This document shows positions 25,094 to 33,331 of a stretch of 64,000 nucleotides of DNA, in pieces. The stretch covers positions 434,001 through 498,000 of the forward strand of contig CAVZZJ010000006.1 in NCBI GenBank assembly GCA_963779735.1. Reading direction: 5' to 3'. Position numbers and translations under genes: made by a program. The notes under the pieces are model-generated. The model was not told the origin of the DNA and did not search any database. It saw nothing but the letters and a program-made list of their open reading frames with translations. Position 1 is the first letter of the stretch. Each line of letters starts with the position of its first letter. Source of the DNA: Bog-473 sp963779735. GTDB taxonomy: Bacteria; Actinomycetota; Acidimicrobiia; Acidimicrobiales; RAAP-2.

Positions 25094-25522
25094 CTAGACG
25101 CTGCTCTTGAGGTGAGTGATCTCACCCGCGATCGGCGTTGTCACGGCGCCCAGTTCGAGCACCAACCAGACGAGCAAGTCGTCGAAAGTGATGATTCCTG
25201 CAATTTCCCCCTCCTCAAGGACGGGGAGCCGACGGACGCCGGAGTCCCGCAAGACCCTGATCGCTTCGAAAATATCCGCCGACCCTTCGATCACGATCGG
25301 TGGTTGCGTCATGAGCCCCTTTACGTGGGTGTGCAGCGATTTACCGACACCCACCCCCCGGACCACGAGGTCTCGATCAGTGACTATCCCCACGAGCTCA
25401 CCCCCGCTGGTCACGAGCAGGGATCCGACGTCATGGCTTCCCATGAGCGCCGCCGCCTCCTCGAGCGTGCATTCGGGCGGCACCGTGACCGGCGCCTTTC
25501 GCAGGCATTCCCTCACCAGCAT
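25094..25522 (-). CDS. CBS-domain pair protein
   Basis: 142 residues made of two CBS motifs: VTVPPECTLEEAAALMGSHDVGSLLVTSGGELVGIVTDRDLV (about 12-55) and PIVIEGSADIFEAIRVLRDSGVRRLPVLEEGEIAGIITFDDLL (about 75-118). Stand-alone CBS pairs sense adenylate or S-adenosyl nucleotides; M. tuberculosis Hrp1, a strongly hypoxia-induced DosR protein, has this architecture. Middle gene of the HTH-PPOX - CBS - Usp run. Confidence 0.9.
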   Translation of the reverse strand: MLVRECLRKAPVTVPPECTLEEAAALMGSHDVGSLLVTSGGELVGIVTDRDLVVRGVGVGKSLHTHVKGLMTQPPIVIEGSADIFEAIRVLRDSGVRRLPVLEEGEIAGIITFDDLLVWLVLELGAVTTPIAGEITHLKSSV

Positions 25523-25602
25523 GTCGGTCGTTCCTTTCTGAGGTAACCGGCGTTACGTCACGCGATTTGATCGAAGGTCGCCTCCTCGAGAGGCGCGCCG
25601 CG

Positions 25603-26292
25603 TCAGTCCTGATCTGCCGTCCATTCGTGGATGATGACACGGCCGGTGATTTCGTCGGGCTTTATCGCCACCAGCGAGTGGCGGTCGCCGCCGGCCCACC
25701 CGACGAGGTCGAGAGACCCGAGACGTCGGCGCTCCTCGGGATCTGTGATCTGGCGTGCCTGACCCGTCACGATCACGCTCCACCCCTCGCTCATGGCCTC
25801 GTCGACCCGATCCACCTCGAAGCCGACGACGTTGCGCGCTTCCACTGCCGCCGCCTTGGCTTCGTCCGTGCTGAACACGACCTCACCCTGCGTGTATTCG
25901 AAGTTCACCGGTAGCGCCACAGGTCCCCGGCCGCTCGAGTACACGATGCGCCCCACGCCTCCTACCGCCAGATGGGTCTCGCACTGCTCCGTGGTCAGGG
26001 TCTGCAGGAGGGGATGAGGCCCGGCGCGCCCATGTCCGGGTGGGCGGTCCACCTCACCGCCGAGGAGGGCGAGAGGTGTGGTGTCGAGGGCGAGTGCGAT
26101 CAACTGGAGGGTGCCGGCGCTGAGCGTCGCTTGCGGGTTCGTTTCGAAGTAGCGCAGATAGCCCGGATCAATTCCCGCCCGCTCGGCCAGCTCTTCGGCG
26201 CTCATTCCCTGCTCGGTTCGGCGACGAGCGACCCGGCGCGCCAAGTCGCCGGCGAGAGGCCCCGAGGGATGTTCGCTTGAAGGGTCTGCCAT
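25603..26292 (-). CDS. HTH (XRE/cupin-type) - PPOX flavin-domain fusion
   Basis: 229 residues. Residues 12-75 form an XRE-type helix-turn-helix: LARRVARRRTEQGMSAEELAERAGIDPGYLRYFE, ending TLQLIALALDTTPLALLG. Residues 95-229 form a PPOX-like split barrel: ETHLAVGGVGRIVYSSGRGPVALPVNFEYTQGEVVFSTDEA, then NVVGFEVDRVDEAMSEGWSVIVTGQARQ. The fusion suggests a flavin- or F420-controlled regulator, though the DNA-binding part could be degenerate. Two tandem DevR-like boxes lie 34 and 56 bases upstream of the ATG, and a TAGAAT hexamer between box and start suits a -10. Confidence 0.85.
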   Translation of the reverse strand: MADPSSEHPSGPLAGDLARRVARRRTEQGMSAEELAERAGIDPGYLRYFETNPQATLSAGTLQLIALALDTTPLALLGGEVDRPPGHGRAGPHPLLQTLTTEQCETHLAVGGVGRIVYSSGRGPVALPVNFEYTQGEVVFSTDEAKAAAVEARNVVGFEVDRVDEAMSEGWSVIVTGQARQITDPEERRRLGSLDLVGWAGGDRHSLVAIKPDEITGRVIIHEWTADQD

Positions 26293-26326
26293 GGGTCCAT
26301 TCTATGCGCCCGTCCTTCTAACCGCA

Positions 26327-26362
26327 GGGCCGAAGGTCCCGTCTCTTTGCGCCCAAAGTCCC
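26327..26362 (-). promoter_or_regulatory. Tandem DevR/DosR-like boxes G1 and G2
   Basis: Minus strand: G2 GGGACTTTGGGCGC (26362-26349) and G1 GGGACCTTCGGCCC (26340-26327), centres 22 bp apart, about two helical turns. They fill the 73-base gap between the small gene at 26366 and the HTH-PPOX start. Paired boxes at this spacing are the usual arrangement at strong DosR promoters. Confidence 0.65.
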
Positions 26363-26365
26363 TGC

Positions 26366-26572
26366 CTATTCACGCACGGTGGCATCGAGTCGAGTCACAT
26401 GGGGGGCCAGCTGCTCCGCAATACTCTGGAGGTGGCGGCGCCGCTCACGTAGTGCCCGTTGGAACGACGGGTTGTCGGTATCGGCGATCTCGGAGCTGAG
26501 CTCGCCCAGTGCATGGCGCAACAGGTCGTGCAGCTCCCCGATCTGGTCGTCGTCCAGGTGCAGATCCATCAT
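26366..26572 (-). CDS. Small conserved-type actinobacterial protein of unknown function
   Basis: 68 residues. ATG 26572 has AAAGGAG 4 to 8 bases upstream; a second ATG follows directly. The sequence LHLDDDQIGELHDLLRHALGELSSEIADTDNPSFQRALRERRRHLQSIAEQL is helical and acidic-basic patterned; I recognise this type as a common small hypothetical in actinobacteria. No known function. Last gene after phosphoketolase and PPOX, with a 10-base gap. Confidence 0.6.
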   Translation of the reverse strand: MMDLHLDDDQIGELHDLLRHALGELSSEIADTDNPSFQRALRERRRHLQSIAEQLAPHVTRLDATVRE

Positions 26573-26582
26573 GTGCTCCTTT

Positions 26583-27056
26583 CTACAGCTCGTGGTACCG
26601 ATGTGGCCACGCAGTTGACGGCGGCGGGCTCGTGTCTTCGTGGTCATGCCGGAGGGAGCGGCCGCTTATGACATCGAGTCGGATGGAGAACACGCGCATG
26701 CCCGGGCACATGACGATCGGTCGAGGAACATTTCGACCGAGTCGGGCCACTTCGTCGTACGGCACCAGCCTCGCCGTTCCCTCGGTGGAGACGCTCCAGC
26801 CCTTCTTCGAGGAGGGCTCGACATGGTCGATCTCGAAGGTGACGACCTCTCCGTCGAGATGATGGGCGGCAAAGCCAGGCCCGAGTCTGATGAGGATCTG
26901 ATCGTCACAGAAGGAGAAATTCACCGGGATGATGTGGGGCGGCCCATCCCGGTTGACGCCCAGACGTCCGACCTCTCCGGACGTGCCGGACAGCTCCAGG
27001 AGTCGGCGACACTCCTCTTCACCGATGACCTCGGAGCCGCGCTGGTCACAGGGCAT
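26583..27056 (-). CDS. Pyridoxamine 5'-phosphate oxidase-fold flavin protein
   Basis: 157 residues. CDQRGSEVIGEEECRRLLEL, EVGRLGVNRDGPPHIIPVNFSFCDDQILIRLGPG, GEVVTFEIDHVEPSSKKGWSVSTEGTARLV: same family and clearly a paralogue of the protein at 5704-6135. FMN or F420 binding is expected; the reaction is unknown. Its start lies 11 bases inside the phosphoketolase gene, so the two are coupled. Confidence 0.8.
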   Translation of the reverse strand: MPCDQRGSEVIGEEECRRLLELSGTSGEVGRLGVNRDGPPHIIPVNFSFCDDQILIRLGPGFAAHHLDGEVVTFEIDHVEPSSKKGWSVSTEGTARLVPYDEVARLGRNVPRPIVMCPGMRVFSIRLDVISGRSLRHDHEDTSPPPSTAWPHRYHEL

Positions 27057-29499
27057 GGCGAGTGCTCTCGGCGACGAGGGGTGGCACGTCGGGTCGGCCG
27101 GGAGCCCACGTCCACTCCGATATCTCGGGGGGATCCTCGCCGTGCCGGCGGGTGTAGAGCCGAGCGTTCAGCCGGGCGTCGACCATCTCTTGGCGTAACG
27201 AGGCACAGCGCTCACCTAGTGAGGGAACCCGATCCAAGACGTCTATCACGAGCCGGAAGCGATCGAGATCGTTGAGCATGACCATGTCGAACGGCGTCGT
27301 CGTCGTCCCCTCCTCCCGGTATCCGTGCACGTGGAAGTTGTCGTGATTGGCGCGTTTGTACGTCAGCCGGTGTATCAAGGCCGGGTAGCCATGGAATGCG
27401 AAGATAACCGGGCGGTCGGTCGTGAAGATCGTGTCGAATTCCGGGTCGGCGAGGCCGTGAGGATGCTCGGAGGATGATTCGAGTCGCATGAGGTCGACCA
27501 CATTGACCACACGGACCTTGAGGTCGGGCAGGCGCGCGTTGAGGATCTCCACCGCCGCCATGGTTTCGAGGGTGGGGATGTCGCCGCAGCACGCCATGAC
27601 GACGTCCGGTTCCTCGCCGTGTTCGTTCGAGGCAAAGGTCCAGATGCCCAGTCCTCGTGTGCAGTGGTCGATGGCCTCCTGCATGGTGAGCCAGTCGTGC
27701 TGGGGCTGCTTTCCGGCCACGATCACGTTGACGTAGTGGCGACTGGCCAGGCAGTGTGCGGCAACCGAGAGGAGGCAGTTGGTGTCCGGCGGCAGATAGA
27801 CGCGTGATACGGCGGCCTTCTTCGTCACGACGTGGTCGAGGAATCCAGGGTCCTGATGCGAGAATCCGTTGTGGTCCTGGCGCCAGACGTGGCTGGTGAG
27901 GAGGTAGTTCAATGACGCTATGGCAGGGCGCCAGCTGACCTCTCGGGAGACCTTGAGCCACTTCGCATGCTGGTTCAACATGGAGTCGACAATATGGATG
28001 AACGCTTCGTAGCAGCTGAAGAAGCCGTGGCGCCCGGTGAGGAGGTATCCCTCCAGCCAGCCCTGGCACTGGTGTTCGGAGAGCATCTCGAGAACCCGTC
28101 CATCCGTCGCCAGATGATCGTCGTCCGGCGTGATCTCGGCCTCCCAGGCTCGGTCGGTCACCGCAAAGACATCCTGGAGCCGGTTAGAGGAGGTCTCGTC
28201 GGGGCCGAAAATCCGGAAGTTGGCGGGATTCGCGGCGATGACGTCGCGTAGCCATGAGCCGAGGACCTTGGTGGCCTCCCGCAGAACCGTTCCGGGCCGC
28301 TGAACGTCGACACCGTAGTCGGCGAAGTCCGGAAGGTCGAGATCGACGAGTTGTGATCCGCCGTTGGCATGAGGGTTGGCCGTCATCCGCCGATCGCCCA
28401 CGGGGACAAAGTCGTCGATCTCGCCTACCGGGTGACCCCGATCGTCAAAGAGCTCCCGGGGACGGTAGCTGTGCAGCCACTGCTCGAGCTGGGCCAGATG
28501 CTCAGGGTTGGTGCGAACCTCGGCCAGCGGAACCTGGTGGCAGCGGAAGGTCCCCTCCATCTGCAGCCCGTCGACGTACCTTGGACCGGTCCAGCCCTTG
28601 GGGGTCCGCAGGATCACCATCGGCCATTCAGGGCGATGGCCGTGCGATCGCGCCCGTGCGGCACTCTGAATCTCGGCAATACGGTCGAAAGCGAAGTCCA
28701 GGGCGATCGCCATGCGCTGGTGGACCTCCATCGGATCCTCGCCGTCGAAGCCGCCCTCGACGATGAGCGGGTGGTAGCCGTAGCCCGCGAACAGCGACAT
28801 CAGCTCATCGGTCGGAATCCGGGCCAATATCGCCGGTGCCGAGATCTTGTACCCGTTCAGGTGCAGGACGGGCAGCACCGCTCCGTCGTGGACCGGATCC
28901 AAGAACTTGTTGGAGTGCCAGCCGGTGGCCGCCGGGCCGGTCTCCGCCTCCCCGTCGCCCACGACGCACGCCACGACGAGGTCGGGATTGTCGAAGGCCG
29001 CTCCGAAGGCGTGGGACAGCGAGTAGCCGAGCTCACCCCCCTCGTGGATGGATCCCGGGGTCTCGGGCGAGCAGTGGCTCGGGATGCCACCCGGGAAGGA
29101 GAACTGGCGAAAAAGCCGGTGCATGCCCCCCGCGTCCCTCGAGACGTGCGGATAGAGCTCGGAGTAGGTGCCTTCGAGCCACGCGTTGGCGACGGCGGCC
29201 GGACCGCCGTGCCCAGGGCCGCACACGGAGATCATGTCGATATCGCGTTCGGTGACGACCCGGCTCAGGTGGGCATGGACGAAGTTGAGGCCCGGGCTTG
29301 TCCCCCAGTGGCCGAGCAGTCGCGGCTTGGTGTGCTCTGGCCGAAGCGGCTCGCGCAACAAGGGGTTGTCGAGCAGATAGATCTGGCCCACCGCCAGATA
29401 GTTGGCCGCCCTCCAGTAGGTGTTCAGTCGGGTCAGTTCGAGGTCCCGAGCCCCGGTCGGGCGGAAACTCGTGAATGGGGGGAGAAGTGGTGAGGACAT
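27046..29499 (-). CDS. xfp: Xylulose-5-phosphate/fructose-6-phosphate phosphoketolase
   Basis: 817 residues. Splits xylulose-5-P or fructose-6-P with phosphate into acetyl-P and a shorter sugar phosphate, using TPP. Family segments in order: LTRLNTYWRAANYLAVGQIYL, LLGHWGTSPGLNF-YAH-like region, VCGPGHGGPAAVANAWLEGTYSE, FPGGIPSHCSPETPGSIHEGGELGYSLSHA, TPP-Mg motif GDGEAETGPAATGWHSNKF, and C-terminal VIVAGKQPQHDWLTMQEA. ATG 29499 chosen; a TTG nine bases upstream is possible. No acetate kinase or phosphotransacetylase lies in the window. Box H is 38 bases upstream. Confidence 0.95.
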   Translation of the reverse strand: MSSPLLPPFTSFRPTGARDLELTRLNTYWRAANYLAVGQIYLLDNPLLREPLRPEHTKPRLLGHWGTSPGLNFVHAHLSRVVTERDIDMISVCGPGHGGPAAVANAWLEGTYSELYPHVSRDAGGMHRLFRQFSFPGGIPSHCSPETPGSIHEGGELGYSLSHAFGAAFDNPDLVVACVVGDGEAETGPAATGWHSNKFLDPVHDGAVLPVLHLNGYKISAPAILARIPTDELMSLFAGYGYHPLIVEGGFDGEDPMEVHQRMAIALDFAFDRIAEIQSAARARSHGHRPEWPMVILRTPKGWTGPRYVDGLQMEGTFRCHQVPLAEVRTNPEHLAQLEQWLHSYRPRELFDDRGHPVGEIDDFVPVGDRRMTANPHANGGSQLVDLDLPDFADYGVDVQRPGTVLREATKVLGSWLRDVIAANPANFRIFGPDETSSNRLQDVFAVTDRAWEAEITPDDDHLATDGRVLEMLSEHQCQGWLEGYLLTGRHGFFSCYEAFIHIVDSMLNQHAKWLKVSREVSWRPAIASLNYLLTSHVWRQDHNGFSHQDPGFLDHVVTKKAAVSRVYLPPDTNCLLSVAAHCLASRHYVNVIVAGKQPQHDWLTMQEAIDHCTRGLGIWTFASNEHGEEPDVVMACCGDIPTLETMAAVEILNARLPDLKVRVVNVVDLMRLESSSEHPHGLADPEFDTIFTTDRPVIFAFHGYPALIHRLTYKRANHDNFHVHGYREEGTTTTPFDMVMLNDLDRFRLVIDVLDRVPSLGERCASLRQEMVDARLNARLYTRRHGEDPPEISEWTWAPGRPDVPPLVAESTRHAL

Positions 29500-29537
29500 G
29501 ATCCTCAATGATGGGGCGCACTCGTCCGCGCTGAACA

Positions 29538-29551
29538 GGGCCGACAGTCCC
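29538..29551 (-). promoter_or_regulatory. DevR/DosR-like box H, upstream of phosphoketolase
   Basis: Minus strand GGGACTGTCGGCCC, 38 bases before ATG 29499, in the 80-base gap between phosphoketolase and the upstream alcohol dehydrogenase stop. Confidence 0.6.
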
Positions 29552-29579
29552 TAGTCGATCCTCGAGGAGCCGACCGACC

Positions 29580-30602
29580 CTACCCTTGGGTGTTCAGCAG
29601 CACAGCGGCACCGTTGACTCGGTCGTGGGCCAGGTCGCTCAGCGCCTGGTCCGCCCGGTCGAGCGGGTACGCCGCGGTCGAGACGCGGAGACCGATGCGA
29701 GCGGCACGCTCGAGGAACTCCTCCCCGTCCCGGCGGGTGTTAGCCGTGACGCTTTGCAACGTGCGTTCCTCGAAAAGGTGCTCTTGGTAGTTCAGCGTCG
29801 GGATGTCGCTGAGGTAGATGCCGGCAACGGCGAGGGTGCCCCCGCGATCGAGTGCGGCCAAGGCGGGCGGCACCAGGGTGCCGACGGGAGCGAAGAGAAT
29901 GGCGGCGTCGAGCGGTTCGGGGGGTCGGCCGTCGGCCTCGCCCACGCTGGTGGCACCGAGCTCGAGGGCGAGGTCGCGGGCTTCGCGGGATCGGGTGAGG
30001 ACGTGGACCCGTGCCCCTTCGGCGATGGCGATCTGGGCCGTGAGATGGGCGGATCCACCGAACCCGTAAATCCCGAGCCGACCACCGGCGGGCAGGTTCG
30101 CCCGACGGAGGGCCCGGTACCCGATGATCCCGGCGCAAAGCAGAGGTGCCGACTCTTCGTCACTGAACTCCTCGGGGAGCCGATAGGCGTATGACTCGTC
30201 GACCACCGCGTACGGGGCGTAGCCCCCGTCCACATCCCAGCCGGTGAAGAGGGGCGCGATGCACAGGTTCTCCCGTCCCGACAGGCAGTAGCGACAGGTC
30301 GCGCAGGTGCGGGCCAGCCAGGGCACTCCGATCCGGTCCCCCTCGCTCAGCCGGGAGCATCCCGCACCGATGCGGTCGACGATGCCGACCACCTCATGGC
30401 CCGGCACGACCCGAGGGCGTTTCGGGGTGAGGTCGCCTTCGGCGAGGTGTAGGTCGGTGCGGCAGACCCCGCAGACGGCAACCCGCACTCGCACCTGGCC
30501 GGGTCCGGGTACCGGAACCTCCTTCTCGACACGCCGCAGCGGGCCGGTGTCGATCGGCCCCGGACGATCAACGACCCACGCCCGCATCATGTGCGGTGTC
30601 AC
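29580..30602 (-). CDS. Zinc-dependent alcohol dehydrogenase (MDR family)
   Basis: 340 residues, GTG start with GAGGG 6 bases upstream. Catalytic zinc ligands: CGVCRTDLHLAEGD and GHEVVGIVDRIGAG; structural zinc cysteines: CATCRYCLSGRENLC. NAD(P) site GRLGIYGFGGSAHLTAQIAIAEGARV. Close to the bacterial AdhA-like group acting on small primary alcohols. Transcribed divergently from an aldehyde dehydrogenase across a 126-base gap holding box I, so the two likely interconvert alcohol, aldehyde and acid for redox balance. Direction in vivo is unknown. Confidence 0.9.
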   Translation of the reverse strand: MTPHMMRAWVVDRPGPIDTGPLRRVEKEVPVPGPGQVRVRVAVCGVCRTDLHLAEGDLTPKRPRVVPGHEVVGIVDRIGAGCSRLSEGDRIGVPWLARTCATCRYCLSGRENLCIAPLFTGWDVDGGYAPYAVVDESYAYRLPEEFSDEESAPLLCAGIIGYRALRRANLPAGGRLGIYGFGGSAHLTAQIAIAEGARVHVLTRSREARDLALELGATSVGEADGRPPEPLDAAILFAPVGTLVPPALAALDRGGTLAVAGIYLSDIPTLNYQEHLFEERTLQSVTANTRRDGEEFLERAARIGLRVSTAAYPLDRADQALSDLAHDRVNGAAVLLNTQG

Positions 30603-30645
30603 GGTGTGCCCTCACGCATCGCTTCCGACGGTAGCGCGTCTCGGT

Positions 30646-30659
30646 GGGACCTTCGGCCC
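30646..30659 (+). promoter_or_regulatory. DevR/DosR-like box I between alcohol and aldehyde dehydrogenase genes
   Basis: GGGACCTTCGGCCC then TAC, 69 bases before the aldehyde dehydrogenase GTG, oriented toward it as all other boxes are to their gene. It is also 43 bases from the divergent alcohol dehydrogenase start and may serve both. Confidence 0.65.
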
Positions 30660-30728
30660 TACTCCTTGGTCCACGACCCTCTTAGCGTTGTTCGACGAAC
30701 CGACGACCATATAAACGGGGAGGCCACA

Positions 30729-32318
30729 GTGGCACTGATCACAGAACAACAAGCAGCCGTTGACGCGGATGTTGCGGTCGACACCCCCCCTGCCGGCCTA
30801 CCGTTCGTCGCCCCGGGCCGACCCGGCAGCGTCGTCGAGGTCAAGCCGCGCTATGACAACTTCATCGGCGGAAGGTGGGTTGCCCCTGTCAAGGGCCAGT
30901 ACATGGTCAATGTCAGCCCGGTCAACGGCAAGCCGTTCTGCGAAGTGGCGCGGTCGACGGTTGAGGACGTGGAGCTGGCGCTCGATGCCGCCCACGCGGC
31001 CAAAGACGCCTGGGGCGACACGTCGCTGACCGAGCGCGCCGCCGTCCTCAACCGGGTCGCCGACGCCATAGAGGCGAATCTGGAGATGCTGGCCGTCGCC
31101 GAAACCTGGGAGAACGGCAAGCCCGTCCGGGAGACCCTGGCGGCCGACATTCCGCTGGCCGTCGACCACTTCCGCTACTTCGCCGGTGCCACCCGGGCCC
31201 TCGAAGGGCGCTCGACGGAGATCGACAAGGACACCGTCGCCTACCACTTCCACGAGCCACTCGGCGTGGTGGGACAGATCATTCCGTTCAACTTCCCCCT
31301 GCTGATGGCCGCATGGAAGATCGCCCCCGCGTTGGCGGCCGGCAACTGCACCGTCGTCAAGCCGGCCTCGCCCACGCCTTGGTCGATCCTCAAGTTGGCC
31401 GAGGTGATCGGTGACATCGTTCCCCCCGGTGTGCTCAACATCATCACGGGACCCGGTGGCGAAATCGGCAAGGCTCTCGCGTCGAGCCCCCGCATTGCCA
31501 AGATCGGCTTCACGGGTGAGACCACCACCGGTCGGCTCATCATGCAGTACGCCGCCCAGAACCTCATCCCCTCCACCGTGGAGCTGGGTGGCAAATCCCC
31601 CAACATCTTCTTCGCGGATGTCATGGATCACGACGACGAGTTCCTGGATAAGGCGGTCGAGGGGCTCGTGCTCTACGCCTTCAACAAGGGCGAAGTCTGC
31701 ACCTGCCCGTCGAGAGCGCTGATCCACGAGTCGATATACGACCGGTTCATGGAACGGTGCCTGGCCCGGATAGAGCGGGTCCGCCAGGGCAACCCGTTGG
31801 ATCCGGCCACCATGATCGGACCGCAGGTTTCCGTCCAGCAGATTGAGAAGATCACCTCCTACGTCGACATCGGCCTTCAAGAAGGAGCGGAGTGCCTGAT
31901 CGGTGGGAAGCGAGCGGAGGTTGGTGGCGAGTTCGACGACGGGTACTACTTCGAGCCGACCGTCCTCAAGGGGCACAACAAGATGCGTGTCTTCCAGGAG
32001 GAGATCTTCGGCCCGGTATTGGCGGTCACCACGTTCAAGGACGAGGCCGACGCCATCGAGATCGCCAACGACACCCTCTATGGTCTCGGCGCCGGAGTAT
32101 GGACCCGCAACGGCAATCTTGCCTACCGGATGGGTCGAGCCATAAAGGCCGGAAGGGTGTGGACGAACTGCTACCATCTCTACCCGGCCGGAGCGGCGTT
32201 CGGTGGCTACAAGATCTCCGGTGTTGGTCGGGAGAACCATCAAATGATGCTCGAGCACTACTCCCAGACCAAGAACCTTCTCGTGAGCTACAGCACGAAA
32301 CCCCTCGGCTTCTTCTAG
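30729..32318 (+). CDS. NAD-dependent aldehyde dehydrogenase (acetaldehyde type)
   Basis: 529 residues, GTG start 5 bases after GGGGAGG. Class ALDH landmarks: PFNFPLLMAAWKIAPALAAGN, GFTGETTTGRLIM, catalytic Glu in VELGGKSPNIFF (E285) and nucleophile Cys in NKGEVCTCPSRALI (C324), EIFGPVLAV and YGLGAGVWTRN. The GEVCTCPSR context and the following DUF779 gene are typical of the acetaldehyde/ExaC-like group. Oxidises aldehyde to acid with NAD(P)+. First gene of the run ALDH - DUF779 - GNAT - deacetylase - Usp. Confidence 0.93.
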   Translation: MALITEQQAAVDADVAVDTPPAGLPFVAPGRPGSVVEVKPRYDNFIGGRWVAPVKGQYMVNVSPVNGKPFCEVARSTVEDVELALDAAHAAKDAWGDTSLTERAAVLNRVADAIEANLEMLAVAETWENGKPVRETLAADIPLAVDHFRYFAGATRALEGRSTEIDKDTVAYHFHEPLGVVGQIIPFNFPLLMAAWKIAPALAAGNCTVVKPASPTPWSILKLAEVIGDIVPPGVLNIITGPGGEIGKALASSPRIAKIGFTGETTTGRLIMQYAAQNLIPSTVELGGKSPNIFFADVMDHDDEFLDKAVEGLVLYAFNKGEVCTCPSRALIHESIYDRFMERCLARIERVRQGNPLDPATMIGPQVSVQQIEKITSYVDIGLQEGAECLIGGKRAEVGGEFDDGYYFEPTVLKGHNKMRVFQEEIFGPVLAVTTFKDEADAIEIANDTLYGLGAGVWTRNGNLAYRMGRAIKAGRVWTNCYHLYPAGAAFGGYKISGVGRENHQMMLEHYSQTKNLLVSYSTKPLGFF

Positions 32319-32331
32319 GAACGAGGGCGAT

Positions 32332-32694
32332 GTGGGTGAGCCACACGAGCAACCTCGAGTCGTGGCCACTCCGGCGGCTCTCGGGGCCATTGCCGAGGTC
32401 ATGGCGCAACGTGGACCTTTGATGTTCTTCCAGTCGGGTGGTTGTTGTGACGGCAGCCTGCCGATGTGCTTCGATGACGGTGAGCTAATCGTCGGGGATC
32501 ATGACGTCTTGCTGGGTCATGTGGGCGGGTGCCCGTTCTATATCGACGGCCGCCAGTTCGAGGCATGGAAACACACGCAACTGATCCTCGATGTCGGTGC
32601 CGGAGCTCCCGAAGGATTCTCACTCGGAGCCGGTGACGATGCGCACTTCACCATCCGATCGGCGGTCCTGGGAGCGGAGCGGTCGGAGCCGTGA
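32332..32694 (+). CDS. DUF779 protein
   Basis: 120 residues, GTG start 13 bases after the ALDH stop. RVVATPAALGAIAEVMAQRGPLMFFQSGGCCDGSLPMCF-DGEL, then GDHDVLLGHVGGCPFYIDGRQFEAWKHTQLILDVGAG: the DUF779 pattern with conserved GGCCDGS and GCPFYID cysteines. This family is almost always next to an acetaldehyde/aldehyde dehydrogenase gene; a metal or redox accessory role is plausible but unproven. Confidence 0.88.
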   Translation: MGEPHEQPRVVATPAALGAIAEVMAQRGPLMFFQSGGCCDGSLPMCFDDGELIVGDHDVLLGHVGGCPFYIDGRQFEAWKHTQLILDVGAGAPEGFSLGAGDDAHFTIRSAVLGAERSEP

Positions 32695-32710
32695 GGCGGG
32701 GACCTGCGTC

Positions 32711-33331
32711 GTGACGCCGCTCGACCCGATCAACTACCCTCACGACCTCGAGCGGGACGTCATGAGCGATGCCGGCACGCAGTATCACCTACGGCCGATC
32801 CGTCCCGACGATGCCCACCGGTTGGTTGACTTTCATCACCATCTCTCGTCGCGCTCGATCTACCTGCGGTTTTTCAGTTTTCATCCCGAGCTGTCGACCG
32901 CGGAGGTTGAGCACTTCACCTGCGTGGACTATGTCAATCGGCTGGCGTTGGTGGCCGAGGTCGACGACCGGCTGATCGCAGTGGGTCGTTTCGACCGCAA
33001 GCCGGGAGACAACGAGGCAGAGGTGGCCTTCGTGGTAGCCGACGAGTACCAGCACCACGGCATCGGCACCCTCTTGCTCGATGAGCTGGTGCGAGCGGCA
33101 CGGGAGCGAGGAATTTCGACGTTTCGGGCCGAGACGCTGTGTGAGAACCGCACAATGCTCGACGTGTTCCACCATGCCGGATTTCCCGTGACCTCGAGCA
33201 TTGAGTACGGGACGGTCACGGTCCACTTCCCCATAGAGGAAACCGGCGCCTACCGGGCGGCGTTGGCCGACCGCGAGGCCTCGCGCCACCTGGAAGGCGA
33301 TGCAGCGACGGGCGAGAAGGGGTGGGCATGA
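32711..33331 (+). CDS. GNAT-family N-acetyltransferase, possibly protein-lysine type
   Basis: 206 residues. GNAT fold at about residues 18-165: YHLRPIRPDDAHRLVDFHHHLSSRSIYLRFFS, acetyl-CoA site VVADEYQHHGIGTLLLDELVRAARERGI, and ENRTMLDVFHHAGF. The start GTG 32711 is preferred because YPHDLERDV ahead of the internal Met (32762) matches the YP-W/L-D lead of this acyltransferase group (Pat-like domains). The stop overlaps the deacetylase ATG (ATGA). Coupling with a deacetylase and an aldehyde dehydrogenase suggests reversible acetylation tied to acetate or acetyl-CoA. Confidence 0.85.
   Translation: MTPLDPINYPHDLERDVMSDAGTQYHLRPIRPDDAHRLVDFHHHLSSRSIYLRFFSFHPELSTAEVEHFTCVDYVNRLALVAEVDDRLIAVGRFDRKPGDNEAEVAFVVADEYQHHGIGTLLLDELVRAARERGISTFRAETLCENRTMLDVFHHAGFPVTSSIEYGTVTVHFPIEETGAYRAALADREASRHLEGDAATGEKGWA

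Noticed and set aside
25543..25556. GTAAC-CGGC-GTTAC repeat upstream of the CBS gene as an operator
   Set aside because: Short arms with no second copy and no supporting promoter elements; kept out of the feature list.
30798..32402. Long minus-strand open frame opposite the aldehyde dehydrogenase
   Set aside because: Antisense shadow of an intact ALDH; no ribosome site or family resemblance.
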